A program made the translations under genes and the position numbers. DNA of 11,722 nucleotides. Source: JACPHB01 sp964495505 (GTDB lineage: Bacteria; Patescibacteriota; Minisyncoccia; UBA10092). This document shows positions 1-5,801 of this stretch, in pieces (the first letter of the stretch is position 1; every line of letters begins with the position of its first letter). Below the pieces are notes generated by a model. The model ran no database searches. It was not told where the DNA came from and worked only from the letters and a program-made list of their open reading frames with translations. The DNA is taken from contig CAZBVM010000017.1 in assembly GCA_964495505.1 (NCBI GenBank), forward strand, positions 1-11,722, in the 5' to 3' direction.

Positions 1-54
1 GATAATTTTTTGATAAGAAAAATTTGCAGAGATTTAGAAATTAAAGAAATATAA
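1..54 (+). CDS. 3' end of a probable DUF559 nuclease gene (5' part outside window)
   Basis: The frame from base 1 is open and ends with TAA at 52-54, giving 17 residues that finish CRDLEIKEI. The complete DUF559 protein further on ends YRDLKEKIKEI. The DNA also matches: 40-64 and 1048-1072 share attaaagaaatataa followed by a similar trinucleotide and then gtcat. The resemblance runs past the stop codon, so this looks like the tail of a paralogous gene with a shared 3' flank. Only 17 codons are visible, so the identification rests on the internal paralogue and could be chance in AT-rich sequence. Confidence 0.4.
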   Translation, partial: DNFLIRKICRDLEIKEI

Positions 55-94
55 AAGGTGTCATTGGCAGTGATGATAAGAGGTAGTTGAAAAT

Positions 95-499
95 ATGAAA
101 ATAACAATTTGTGGAAGCATGCAATTTGGAAAAGAGATGGCTGAAATCAAGAAAAAACTTGAAACGTTTGGTCATACTATTGTGCTACCAAAAGACATTG
201 AGCGGTATGCGTCTGGAGAAAAGAGTATTGAAGGCAAATGGGAAAAGCAAGAAGGCGATTTATTTAAAAATTACTGGAATGAGATAAAAGCGTCGGATGC
301 AGTTTTGGTAGTGAATATTGCTAAGAATAGAATTGAGAATTATATTGGAGGCAATGCATTGATAGAAATGGCGTATGCGCACGTATTAGACAAAAAAATT
401 TATTTGCTTAATCCGGTTCCAGAAATGAATTATAAAGATGAAATTGAAGCAATGAGCCCGATGATATTATTCGGCGATTTATCGAAAATCTCTTGGTGA
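95..499 (+). CDS. Nucleoside 2-deoxyribosyltransferase-like protein
   Basis: This 134-residue protein resembles the nucleoside 2-deoxyribosyltransferase superfamily, cytosolic enzymes that move or hydrolyse the base of (deoxy)nucleosides or nucleotides. The N-terminus MKITICGSMQF is the usual first strand with a small-residue nucleotide loop. ASDAVLVVN at 66-74 matches the conserved Asp strand. GGNALIEMAYAHVLDKKIYLL at 85-105 matches the segment that carries the catalytic Glu (here probably Glu91) and the following strand. The length is normal for the family. The ATG at 95 is preceded by AAGAGG at 78-83, a usable though distant ribosome site. The gene lies between a DUF559 gene tail and a three-hairpin repeat, so it may be cargo of that unit. 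Substrate cannot be told; a nucleotide-salvage or nucleotide-signal role is equally possible. Confidence 0.65.
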   Translation: MKITICGSMQFGKEMAEIKKKLETFGHTIVLPKDIERYASGEKSIEGKWEKQEGDLFKNYWNEIKASDAVLVVNIAKNRIENYIGGNALIEMAYAHVLDKKIYLLNPVPEMNYKDEIEAMSPMILFGDLSKISW

Positions 500-537
500 T
501 AGTCGATAAAATATCAAAGATTTTACGGGGGGTAATT

Positions 538-683
538 TAACCCACCCCAGCCCTCCCTTATCAGGGAGGGAGTAGAAATGGAAGCGGAAATCCCCCTGAT
601 AATGGGGATGAATGGGGGTTTTTTAGAGAAGTTAGGAGGGAGTTGAATTCCTCCCCTGATAAGGGGAGGTTAGGAGGGGTTTT
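538..683. repeat. Three-hairpin repeat element, copy 1
   Basis: This 146-base intergenic element has imperfect inverted ends: the left 32 bases and the reverse complement of the right end agree at about three quarters of positions. It holds three hairpins built on one motif, a C-rich arm, a TGATAA-like loop and a G-rich arm. These are at 551-570 (8-bp stem, inverted orientation), 591-608 (weaker), and 650-669 (8-bp stem, GATA loop). The right end carries AGGAGG at 672-677 followed by GGTTTT. A second copy lies at 1422-1537 with matching ends and a different middle. No target-site duplication is apparent. The form recalls REP/BIME-type elements or a MITE. Confidence 0.85.
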
Positions 684-695
684 CTTCCAGCGAAT

Positions 696-1061
696 ATGAA
701 AAAACTTTACATTCCTTACAATCCAAAACTTGTTGAGATAGCGAGAGAAAATAGAAAAAAGCCAACACAAGCGGAAAAGAAAATGTGGTTCGGAGTATTA
801 AAAAGTAAGCAATTTGAAAATTATAAATTTCTTCGTCAAAAACCACTGGATAATTTTATCGCCGATTTTTATTGCGCCGAATTAATGTTGGTTATTGAAA
901 TTGATGGAGATTCTCATATTAGGCAAAAAGAGTATGATATATTAAGATCAGAAAAGTTAGAAGCGTACGGAATTAAAGTCGTTCGCTATACAAACAGTGA
1001 TATAACATCTAGTATAGAGGGAGTTTATCGGGATTTGAAAGAGAAAATTAAAGAAATATAA
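696..1061 (+). CDS. DUF559 family endonuclease-like protein (Vsr/PD-(D/E)XK fold)
   Basis: This is a 121-residue DUF559 protein, a family related to very-short-patch-repair endonucleases and assumed to cut or nick DNA. Typical family landmarks appear in order: YNPKLVEIARENRKKPTQAEKKMW at the N-terminus (given here as a landmark: Tyr8, Trp31 region), LRQKPLDNFIADFYC in the middle, and VIEIDGDSH with a following RQKEYD. The acidic and His residues of the last two blocks are the likely metal-binding site. The end, IKVVRYTNSDI, is also typical. The ATG at 696 gives the family's usual N-terminus. It lies 12 bases past a three-hairpin repeat whose AGGAGG is about 18 bases upstream, far for a ribosome site. 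The gene is 4 bases from the CPBP gene, so the two are probably cotranscribed. Low GC and codon use match the accessory stretch rather than ftsA-ftsZ. Confidence 0.85.
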   Translation: MKKLYIPYNPKLVEIARENRKKPTQAEKKMWFGVLKSKQFENYKFLRQKPLDNFIADFYCAELMLVIEIDGDSHIRQKEYDILRSEKLEAYGIKVVRYTNSDITSSIEGVYRDLKEKIKEI

Positions 1062-1064
1062 GAG

Positions 1065-1424
1065 ATGTCATGGAAAATAAGTATGAAAATCATTGAAAAA
1101 TGGCAAGAGATTACTTCTAAAATAGAACCTTGGTGGACATTGATAGGTGCGCCAGTTACACAAGAATTTATATTTAGGTTTCTGCCATTTCAGCTTTATC
1201 TTGTCTATGGAGGATTCTACAAAATAGGTATTCTAAGCTCACTACTATTTGCTGCAATCCACTGGTATTTTAATAAATGGTTTGTATTATATTCATTCGC
1301 GTGGGGATTAATTCTATGGATGATAATGGTGAACTATGGATTTACGGCGGTTGTAGTCCTTCATGGATTACTGAACGTTTTACACTTATGGTTAGGAATA
1401 TTGCCGCGCAGAAGAAAAAGCTAA
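1065..1424 (+). CDS. Short CPBP-type (Abi/Rce1-like) intramembrane metalloprotease homologue
   Basis: The 119-residue product is hydrophobic, with about three or four membrane segments. It carries the three CPBP motifs in order: QEFIFR at 33-38 (normally EExxxR), FAAIH at 62-66 (FxxxH) and HGLLN at 100-104 (HxxxN). The family cleaves or processes membrane proteins; bacterial members are linked to bacteriocin immunity and maturation. Two things are odd. The first Glu of motif 1 is Gln, and the protein lacks the N-terminal helices of usual 200-300-residue members, so it is a minimal or decayed form. The start at 1065 has no clear ribosome site; ATG at 1083 is an alternative. Its TAA stop is the first three bases of repeat copy 2. 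Activity is uncertain because of the Glu change. Confidence 0.65.
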   Translation: MSWKISMKIIEKWQEITSKIEPWWTLIGAPVTQEFIFRFLPFQLYLVYGGFYKIGILSSLLFAAIHWYFNKWFVLYSFAWGLILWMIMVNYGFTAVVVLHGLLNVLHLWLGILPRRRKS

Positions 1425-1537
1425 CCCACCCCAGCCCTCCCTTATCAGGGAGGGAGCAGAAAATGTTCCCCGATAAGGGTGGAGATAGAAGGTGGTTGAG
1501 TTCCCTCCCTTGATAAGGGGAGGTTAGGAGGGGTTTT
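1422..1537. repeat. Three-hairpin repeat element, copy 2
   Basis: This 116-base element has the same left end (TAACCCACCCC, then an 8-bp hairpin at 1435-1454) and the same right end (hairpin at 1504-1523, then AGGAGG at 1526-1531 and GGTTTT) as the copy at 538-683. The middle hairpin around 1468-1480 is degenerate and the spacers differ. The left edge forms the stop codon of the CPBP gene. The right edge is 15 bases before the ybeY start. Confidence 0.85.
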
Positions 1538-1552
1538 GATAAAATCAAAAAA

Positions 1553-2011
1553 ATGAAACACGAAATTCTTATTTATAACAAAACCAAGCGCCGAATTCCG
1601 GAAAAGTTTATCAATTCGGTTATTTTAAAAGCTTTGAATTTTTTAAAATTAAAACAGCCGGTGGAGTTGGCTGTTTTAGTTGTTGATAGAGTTGAAATTA
1701 AAAGATTAAACAAAATCTGGCGCGGGAAAAACGAATTAGCCGATGAACTTTCTTTTGGCTTAAACAGCCGCCAAGTAGGCAAAACTGCCTGCCGGCAGGC
1801 AGAAAATAACAAAAAGCAAAACAAGGTGTTAGAATTAGGAGAGATAGTTATTAATAATAAAAAAATCCGCGATAAAAAATATTTAACAAAGATTCTGATT
1901 CACAGTTTGCTCCATTTGTTAGGATACGACCACGAAAAATCGACCCTTAAAGCCAAAAAAATGGAATACTTGGAAGAAAAAATTTTTAAATTTTTAAATA
2001 CTAAATACTAA
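1553..2011 (+). CDS. ybeY: Endoribonuclease YbeY (rRNA maturation factor)
   Basis: YbeY is a zinc-dependent single-strand endoribonuclease needed for 16S rRNA 3'-end maturation and ribosome quality control. The 152-residue product carries the diagnostic motif HSLLHLLGYDH at 117-127, with His117, His121 and His127 as zinc ligands (family form H-G-x-L-H-L-x-G-Y-D-H; Ser replaces the usual Gly). ELADELSFGL at 61-70 and LGEIVIN near 95-101 are the other conserved blocks. Between them, about residues 72-91, is a non-conserved basic stretch containing TACRQA, encoded by an 18-bp perfect palindrome; this is a repeat insertion in a loop. The last residues, NTKY, and the stop codon come from the heptanucleotide repeat. 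The ATG at 1553 is the first in frame after the upstream repeat element. It probably leads the ftsA-ftsZ-comEC run. Confidence 0.9.
   Translation: MKHEILIYNKTKRRIPEKFINSVILKALNFLKLKQPVELAVLVVDRVEIKRLNKIWRGKNELADELSFGLNSRQVGKTACRQAENNKKQNKVLELGEIVINNKKIRDKKYLTKILIHSLLHLLGYDHEKSTLKAKKMEYLEEKIFKFLNTKY
1785..1802. repeat. 18-bp perfect palindrome inside ybeY
   Basis: The left arm ctgcctgcc is followed directly by its reverse complement ggcaggcag, with no loop. It encodes TACRQA in the ybeY frame and sits in a stretch that YbeY proteins normally lack, so it appears to be an in-frame repeat insertion tolerated in a surface loop. Confidence 0.8.
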
Positions 2012-2040
2012 ATACTAAATACTAAATACTAAATACTAAA
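1996..2040 (+). repeat. Heptanucleotide tandem repeat (AAATACT, about 6.4 copies)
   Basis: Six full copies of AAATACT plus AAA fill the space between the ybeY coding end and the ftsA start. Because the unit is 7 bases it passes through all three frames, and each frame meets TAA or TAG-free TAA within three units, so any gene entering the array is stopped. Here it supplies NTKY and the TAA of ybeY. Copy number could vary by slippage and change ybeY-ftsA spacing. Confidence 0.95.
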
Positions 2041-2060
2041 GTCATGTCTCGAAATGACAT
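2041..2060. repeat. Palindrome covering the ftsA start codon
   Basis: ATGTC (2044-2048) and GACAT (2056-2060) are inverted around a 7-base spacer, and GTCAT (2041-2045) pairs with ATGAC (2054-2058). The ftsA ATG is the first three bases of the palindrome. Its reverse complement, ATGTC-atttcga-GACAT, is very close to the element at 5770 (ATGTC-ccttcga-GACAT), which also supplies a start codon. In RNA the start codon could be partly sequestered. Confidence 0.6.
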
Positions 2061-3258
2061 CATCGTTGGTTTAGATATCGGTACCACATCGGTTCAAGTT
2101 GTGGTAGCTTCCAAAAAGAAGAATCAGGAAGCGCCCCAAGTCATTGGTTGGGTAGAAGTTCCCTCAAGAGGTGTTCGTCGAGGCGTCGTGGTTGATATTG
2201 AAGAAACGGCGGTCACTATTCACGAGGCCTGGCAGAAAGCCATAAACCACGCTGGGATAAAATATAATGAAGCGGTAGTGGGTGTGGGTGGCAGCAATAT
2301 TTTTGTCAGACCTTCAAAAGGAATGGTCATAGTTTCTCGTGCCGATCGAGAGATTAGCAGGGAGGATATTCAAAGGGCGCTGGTTCAGGCCGAAGCTATT
2401 CCGGCCAGCCCCAATCGGGAAATTTTGCACAACTTAGCTCGAGAATGGGTTGTTGACGGCGAGCGCGGCATTAAAGACCCCTTGGGAATGTCCGGTGTTA
2501 AGTTGGAAGTTGATACTTTAATTATTGAATGCGGAGCGCCGGCTTTAAAAAATCTTCGCAAAGCCACTGCTCTCGCCGGCGTTAAGATTAAAGAGTTGGT
2601 TTTGTCGCCTTTGGCGGCCAGTTACGCCGTTTTAAGTCCTCGCCAGAAAGAATTGGGCACCTTGGTGCTTGATATCGGCGGCAGCACTACCGGAATGGTT
2701 GTTTTTGAAGAAGGCGACATTTTTCACGCTGCTATTTTAGGACATGGATCGGCGCATACAACCCACGATTTGGTTTACGGTCTTCAGGTTGATGTTGACA
2801 CGGCTGAAAAAATTAAAAAACTCCACGGTTCGGCTTTAGCGGAAAGCACTAGTTCTAGAGACATGGTTGACCTTAAAAAATTGGGCGGTGACGCTTCCAT
2901 TCAGAGGCGCGAAATTGCCGTTATCTGCGAAGCTAGATTTTCCGAAATTTTTGAAGCGGTTCAAAAGGAATTAAAAAAAGTCGGCCGGGCCTCAATGTTG
3001 CCGGGCGGCGTCGTTTTAACCGGCGGGGGCAGTAAAATTCCCCGACTAGACAAGTTGGCTAAAAAGGATTTAAGCTTGCCGGTAAGCCGCGGGGCGGCTC
3101 AGAAAATTATGGGTCCAGAAGAAATCATTCAAGATCCGGTTTTTGCCACGGCTTTGGGCCTGGTAATTTGGGGTTTTGACGAAAACTATAATCACGTTAT
3201 AATTGATGATTCCGTTTCATCTGGAATTCTCGGCTGGCTCAAAAATTTAATTCCATAA
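2044..3258 (+). CDS. ftsA: Cell division protein FtsA
   Basis: FtsA is the actin-like ATPase that tethers FtsZ filaments to the inner membrane and recruits later division proteins. The 404-residue product has the phosphate-1 motif GLDIGTTSV at 9-17, the phosphate-2 motif LVLDIGGSTTG at 207-217 and the adenosine motif GGVVLTGGGSKIP at 321-333. The FtsA-specific 1C subdomain lies between about 85 and 165. The last residues, GILGWLKNLIP, can form the short amphipathic membrane-targeting helix. The start at 2044 gives the usual few residues before GLDIG. There is no recognisable ribosome site, only an AT-rich heptamer array and a palindrome that includes the ATG. ftsZ follows after 3 bases, the canonical order. 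Confidence 0.97.
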   Translation: MSRNDIIVGLDIGTTSVQVVVASKKKNQEAPQVIGWVEVPSRGVRRGVVVDIEETAVTIHEAWQKAINHAGIKYNEAVVGVGGSNIFVRPSKGMVIVSRADREISREDIQRALVQAEAIPASPNREILHNLAREWVVDGERGIKDPLGMSGVKLEVDTLIIECGAPALKNLRKATALAGVKIKELVLSPLAASYAVLSPRQKELGTLVLDIGGSTTGMVVFEEGDIFHAAILGHGSAHTTHDLVYGLQVDVDTAEKIKKLHGSALAESTSSRDMVDLKKLGGDASIQRREIAVICEARFSEIFEAVQKELKKVGRASMLPGGVVLTGGGSKIPRLDKLAKKDLSLPVSRGAAQKIMGPEEIIQDPVFATALGLVIWGFDENYNHVIIDDSVSSGILGWLKNLIP

Positions 3259-3261
3259 AAT

Positions 3262-4383
3262 ATGCCTCGTATTAAACCAGAAATAGAAACATTCGCCAGG
3301 ATTAAAGTGGTTGGAGTCGGCGGCGGCGGCGGCAACGCCGTTAGCAGGATGTTTAACGCCCAAATAAAAGGGGTTGATTTTATCGCTATCAATACCGATG
3401 CCCAAGATCTCCATCACACTAAAGTTCCAACCAAGCTCCATATCGGGAAAAATCTGACTCGCGGACTTGGCGCCGGAATGAATCCTGACATCGGCCGGCA
3501 GGCGGCAGAAGAAAACCGGGATGAAATCGCCGACGCTCTCAAAGGCGCCGATTTGGTTTTTATAACCGCAGGTCTCGGTGGCGGCACTGGCAGTGGCGCT
3601 TCGCCTGTTGTCGCTGACGCGGCTCATGACGTCGGGGCGCTCGCAGTTGCCGTTGTTACCAAGCCGTTTTCTTTTGAAGGAAAAAAACGCGCGGCCATCG
3701 CCGAAGAGGCGCTTGCTTCTTTGCGCGACCGGGTGGACACTTTAATTACCATACCAAACGACAAGGTTTTAAATTTGATTGATAAAAATACCTCAATTAT
3801 CGAGGCCTTTAACATTATTGACGATATTTTAAAACAGGGCGTCCAGGGCATTGCCGACTTAATCACTTATCCCGGCATTGTAAACGTTGACTTTGCCGAT
3901 ATCAAAGTTATTATGTCTTCCGCCGGTTCGGCTTTAATGGGAATCGGCAGAGCCGTTGGCGAAGATCGAGCCGCGGCTGCGGCTAAGGCGGCGATTAATT
4001 CGCCCCTGCTTGATATTTCAATCAACGGAGCCCGAGGTATTTTATTTAACGTGTCCGGAGGAATGGATTTGGGAATGAACGATATTAATGAAGCGGCCAA
4101 AGTAATCACCGAATCAATTGATTCAGAGGCCAAAGTAATTTTTGGAGCCACTCATGACAGCCGGCTTAAAAAAGGAGAAGTAAAGGTAACGGTGGTGGCT
4201 ACCGGTTTTGACACCGCGAGGTACAATGGCAATGGCAATAATTCTATCTCGCCGCGCCTGCCTGAAAATTCCTTGCCGCTGAAAAAACCAGCGATTAACA
4301 TTGAAGTCATTGACGAAGAAGAGTGGGACATGCCGGCGTTTTTAAGAAGAAAAACAGACAAAGACGGAGATGACAAAAAGTAA
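3262..4383 (+). CDS. ftsZ: Cell division protein FtsZ
   Basis: FtsZ is the tubulin-like GTPase that forms the cytokinetic Z ring. In the 373-residue product, VVGVGGGGGNAVSRM begins the nucleotide-binding fold at 16-30. GGGTGSG at 106-112 is the tubulin signature that binds GTP phosphates. NVDFADIK at 207-214 is the T7 loop that supplies the catalytic Asp to the neighbouring subunit. A short linker (about 320-350) leads to the C-terminal peptide EEEWDMPAFLRRK, the FtsA-binding tail. All key residues are present and the length is normal. The ATG lies 3 bases after the ftsA stop. The last 14 bases overlap the start of comEC, so translation of the two is probably coupled. Confidence 0.98.
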   Translation: MPRIKPEIETFARIKVVGVGGGGGNAVSRMFNAQIKGVDFIAINTDAQDLHHTKVPTKLHIGKNLTRGLGAGMNPDIGRQAAEENRDEIADALKGADLVFITAGLGGGTGSGASPVVADAAHDVGALAVAVVTKPFSFEGKKRAAIAEEALASLRDRVDTLITIPNDKVLNLIDKNTSIIEAFNIIDDILKQGVQGIADLITYPGIVNVDFADIKVIMSSAGSALMGIGRAVGEDRAAAAAKAAINSPLLDISINGARGILFNVSGGMDLGMNDINEAAKVITESIDSEAKVIFGATHDSRLKKGEVKVTVVATGFDTARYNGNGNNSISPRLPENSLPLKKPAINIEVIDEEEWDMPAFLRRKTDKDGDDKK

Positions 4384-5767
4384 AGTTTTTCTGTTTCTCC
4401 TTCTAAGTTTTATCGGAGGAATTTTTTTACATTCAATAGTAAATTCCACCCCGCAGCTGCGGGGTGGAATTTTTGTTTTTGGCGTTTTTGTTTTAATTTT
4501 CGCAATTTTAAAAAAAGATTGCCATAAAATAATTTTCGGATTCTGTATTTTAATGCTAACTTTCGGCGTTTGGCGCAGTTATGAAGTTATGAACCGCCGG
4601 CCGGAAACTTCCCCGGGTTTTATAAACGGCCAATATGCGAATTTTGACGGTATAGTAGTTGAAGAACCGGACCGCAGGTCGGATTTTACCCAGTATGTTT
4701 TAAAAAATGAGCGCTTAGGCCGGATTTTGGTGAAAACCGCTCTTTATCCGGAATATTTTTACGGCGATGTTTTAAAAATTTCCGGAAATTTGGAAATACC
4801 GGAGAATTTCTTCCCGACGTTTCAGTCGGGATCCCGACTTTACGTCGGGACCGAGTTCGATTACAAAAATTATTTGGCTAAAGATAATATATTTTTAGTC
4901 GGTATATACCCCGAAATAACGATATTAAACCGGCCGGAATCGTTAAATTTTTACGCGCATCTCTTGATTTTAAAAAAGAATTTTATCGCCGTTATTGATA
5001 AAATTCTGCCGGAACCGAAATCATCTTTTTTAGCCGCTCTTTTAGTTGGCGCTCGAAGAACCCTTCCCGATAACTTGGTTGACGCTTTCAATAAAACCGG
5101 CACCAGCCACGTTGTGGCCGTTTCCGGTTACAATATTTCAATTATCAGCATTATGATTTTTAACTTTTTAAGTTTTTTGTTTTTGCCTCGACGGCTGATT
5201 TTTTGGGTGGTTATTGTTTCTCTTCTAATGTTTACTCTAATTGCTGGCGCCGGCGCTTCGGTGGTCCGCGCCTCAATTATGGGCGGCTTATTGGTTTTAG
5301 CCGGCCGTGAGGGCCGATTTTATCGGGTGACAAACGCTATTGTTTTTGCCGGCGCTGTTATGTTATTTTTCAATCCTTACCTTTTGCGCTACGATACCGG
5401 ATTTCAACTTTCATTTTTAGCCGCTTTAGGATTGATTTATTTGGCGCCTCATTTTAACCGCTGGTTTACTAAATTACCAAACTTTTTATCCTTTAGGACT
5501 AATCTATCTGCCACCTTGTCGGCCCAAATCATGACTTTTCCTATAATTTTTTGGGAATTCGGCCGCATTTCTTTAATTGCCACGCTGGCTAATGTTTTAA
5601 TTCTGCCGGCGATTCCAACAACCATGCTTTTCGGATTTTTGGCCGGTTTGTCGGGGTTTGTTTCGCTTAAAGTCGCGGAAATATTGGCTTTTCCGGCTTG
5701 GTTTCTGCTTTCTTATCAAATTTTCATAGTAAAAATTTTAAGTGTTCTTCCATGGGCTTCAATATAA
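4370..5767 (+). CDS. comEC: ComEC/Rec2 DNA-uptake channel, membrane part
   Basis: ComEC forms the inner-membrane channel that passes single-stranded DNA into the cytoplasm during natural transformation. This 465-residue part has an N-terminal pair of membrane segments and an OB-like DUF4131 region (about 1-190), followed by the Competence domain with many membrane helices (about 210-460). Landmarks are FLAALLVGARRTLPDNLVDA and GTSHVVAVSGYNISI. Two repeat insertions lie in the N-terminal part: a 32-bp perfect palindrome after the first helix and a tandem hairpin near residue 150. The protein stops at the point where other ComEC proteins continue toward the beta-lactamase domain; that domain is the next gene in another frame. 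The ATG is inside ftsZ. Its presence fits DNA scavenging by an organism with poor nucleotide synthesis. Confidence 0.9.
   Translation: MTKSKVFLFLLLSFIGGIFLHSIVNSTPQLRGGIFVFGVFVLIFAILKKDCHKIIFGFCILMLTFGVWRSYEVMNRRPETSPGFINGQYANFDGIVVEEPDRRSDFTQYVLKNERLGRILVKTALYPEYFYGDVLKISGNLEIPENFFPTFQSGSRLYVGTEFDYKNYLAKDNIFLVGIYPEITILNRPESLNFYAHLLILKKNFIAVIDKILPEPKSSFLAALLVGARRTLPDNLVDAFNKTGTSHVVAVSGYNISIISIMIFNFLSFLFLPRRLIFWVVIVSLLMFTLIAGAGASVVRASIMGGLLVLAGREGRFYRVTNAIVFAGAVMLFFNPYLLRYDTGFQLSFLAALGLIYLAPHFNRWFTKLPNFLSFRTNLSATLSAQIMTFPIIFWEFGRISLIATLANVLILPAIPTTMLFGFLAGLSGFVSLKVAEILAFPAWFLLSYQIFIVKILSVLPWASI
4441..4472. repeat. 32-bp perfect palindrome inside comEC
   Basis: Sixteen bases at 4441-4456 are followed directly by their exact reverse complement at 4457-4472. 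The core is ccccgcagctgcgggg. It encodes about NSTPQLRGGIF in frame, just after the first comEC helix. The same core recurs at 8078-8093, 8573-8586 and, with one change, 11141-11155. Confidence 0.9.
4812..4850. repeat. Tandem hairpin pair inside comEC
   Basis: Two identical-stem hairpins lie back to back: tcccgac/gtcggga at 4812-4818 and 4825-4831 (6-base loop), then 4832-4838 and 4844-4850 (5-base loop). In frame they encode the stretch between IPENF and TEFDYKNYL, which looks like an insertion in the OB-like region. Confidence 0.85.
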
Positions 5768-5769
5768 AA

Positions 5770-5801
5770 ATGTCCCTTCGAGACATCTCCCGAAGGGAGA
5801 T
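5770..5801. repeat. Tandem palindrome at the comEC split, carrying a start codon
   Basis: ATGTC (5770-5774) pairs with GACAT (5782-5786), and atctccc (5785-5791) pairs with gggagat (5795-5801). An alternative longer stem joins tcccttcg (5773-5780) to cgaaggga (5791-5798). The element starts 2 bases after the comEC stop codon and provides the first codons, MSLRDISRRE, of the beta-lactamase part. Confidence 0.75.

Noticed and set aside
561..770. Open frame on the - strand through the first repeat element
   Set aside because: It is low-complexity Pro/Leu/Ser translated from the three-hairpin repeat and overlaps the DUF559 start; no family resemblance.
1277..1548. Open frames on both strands over the CPBP gene end and repeat copy 2
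   Set aside because: They are shadows of the CPBP gene extended by repeat sequence; the CPBP motifs are in the frame that stops at 1424.
2010..2560. A CRISPR-like array suggested by repeats near ybeY-ftsA
   Set aside because: The unit is a 7-base tandem array without spacers, and the window has no cas genes.
5698..5769. Longer starts at 5698 or 5752 for the comEC beta-lactamase gene
   Set aside because: They lie within the conserved end of the comEC channel gene in another frame, and the added residues are not family-like.
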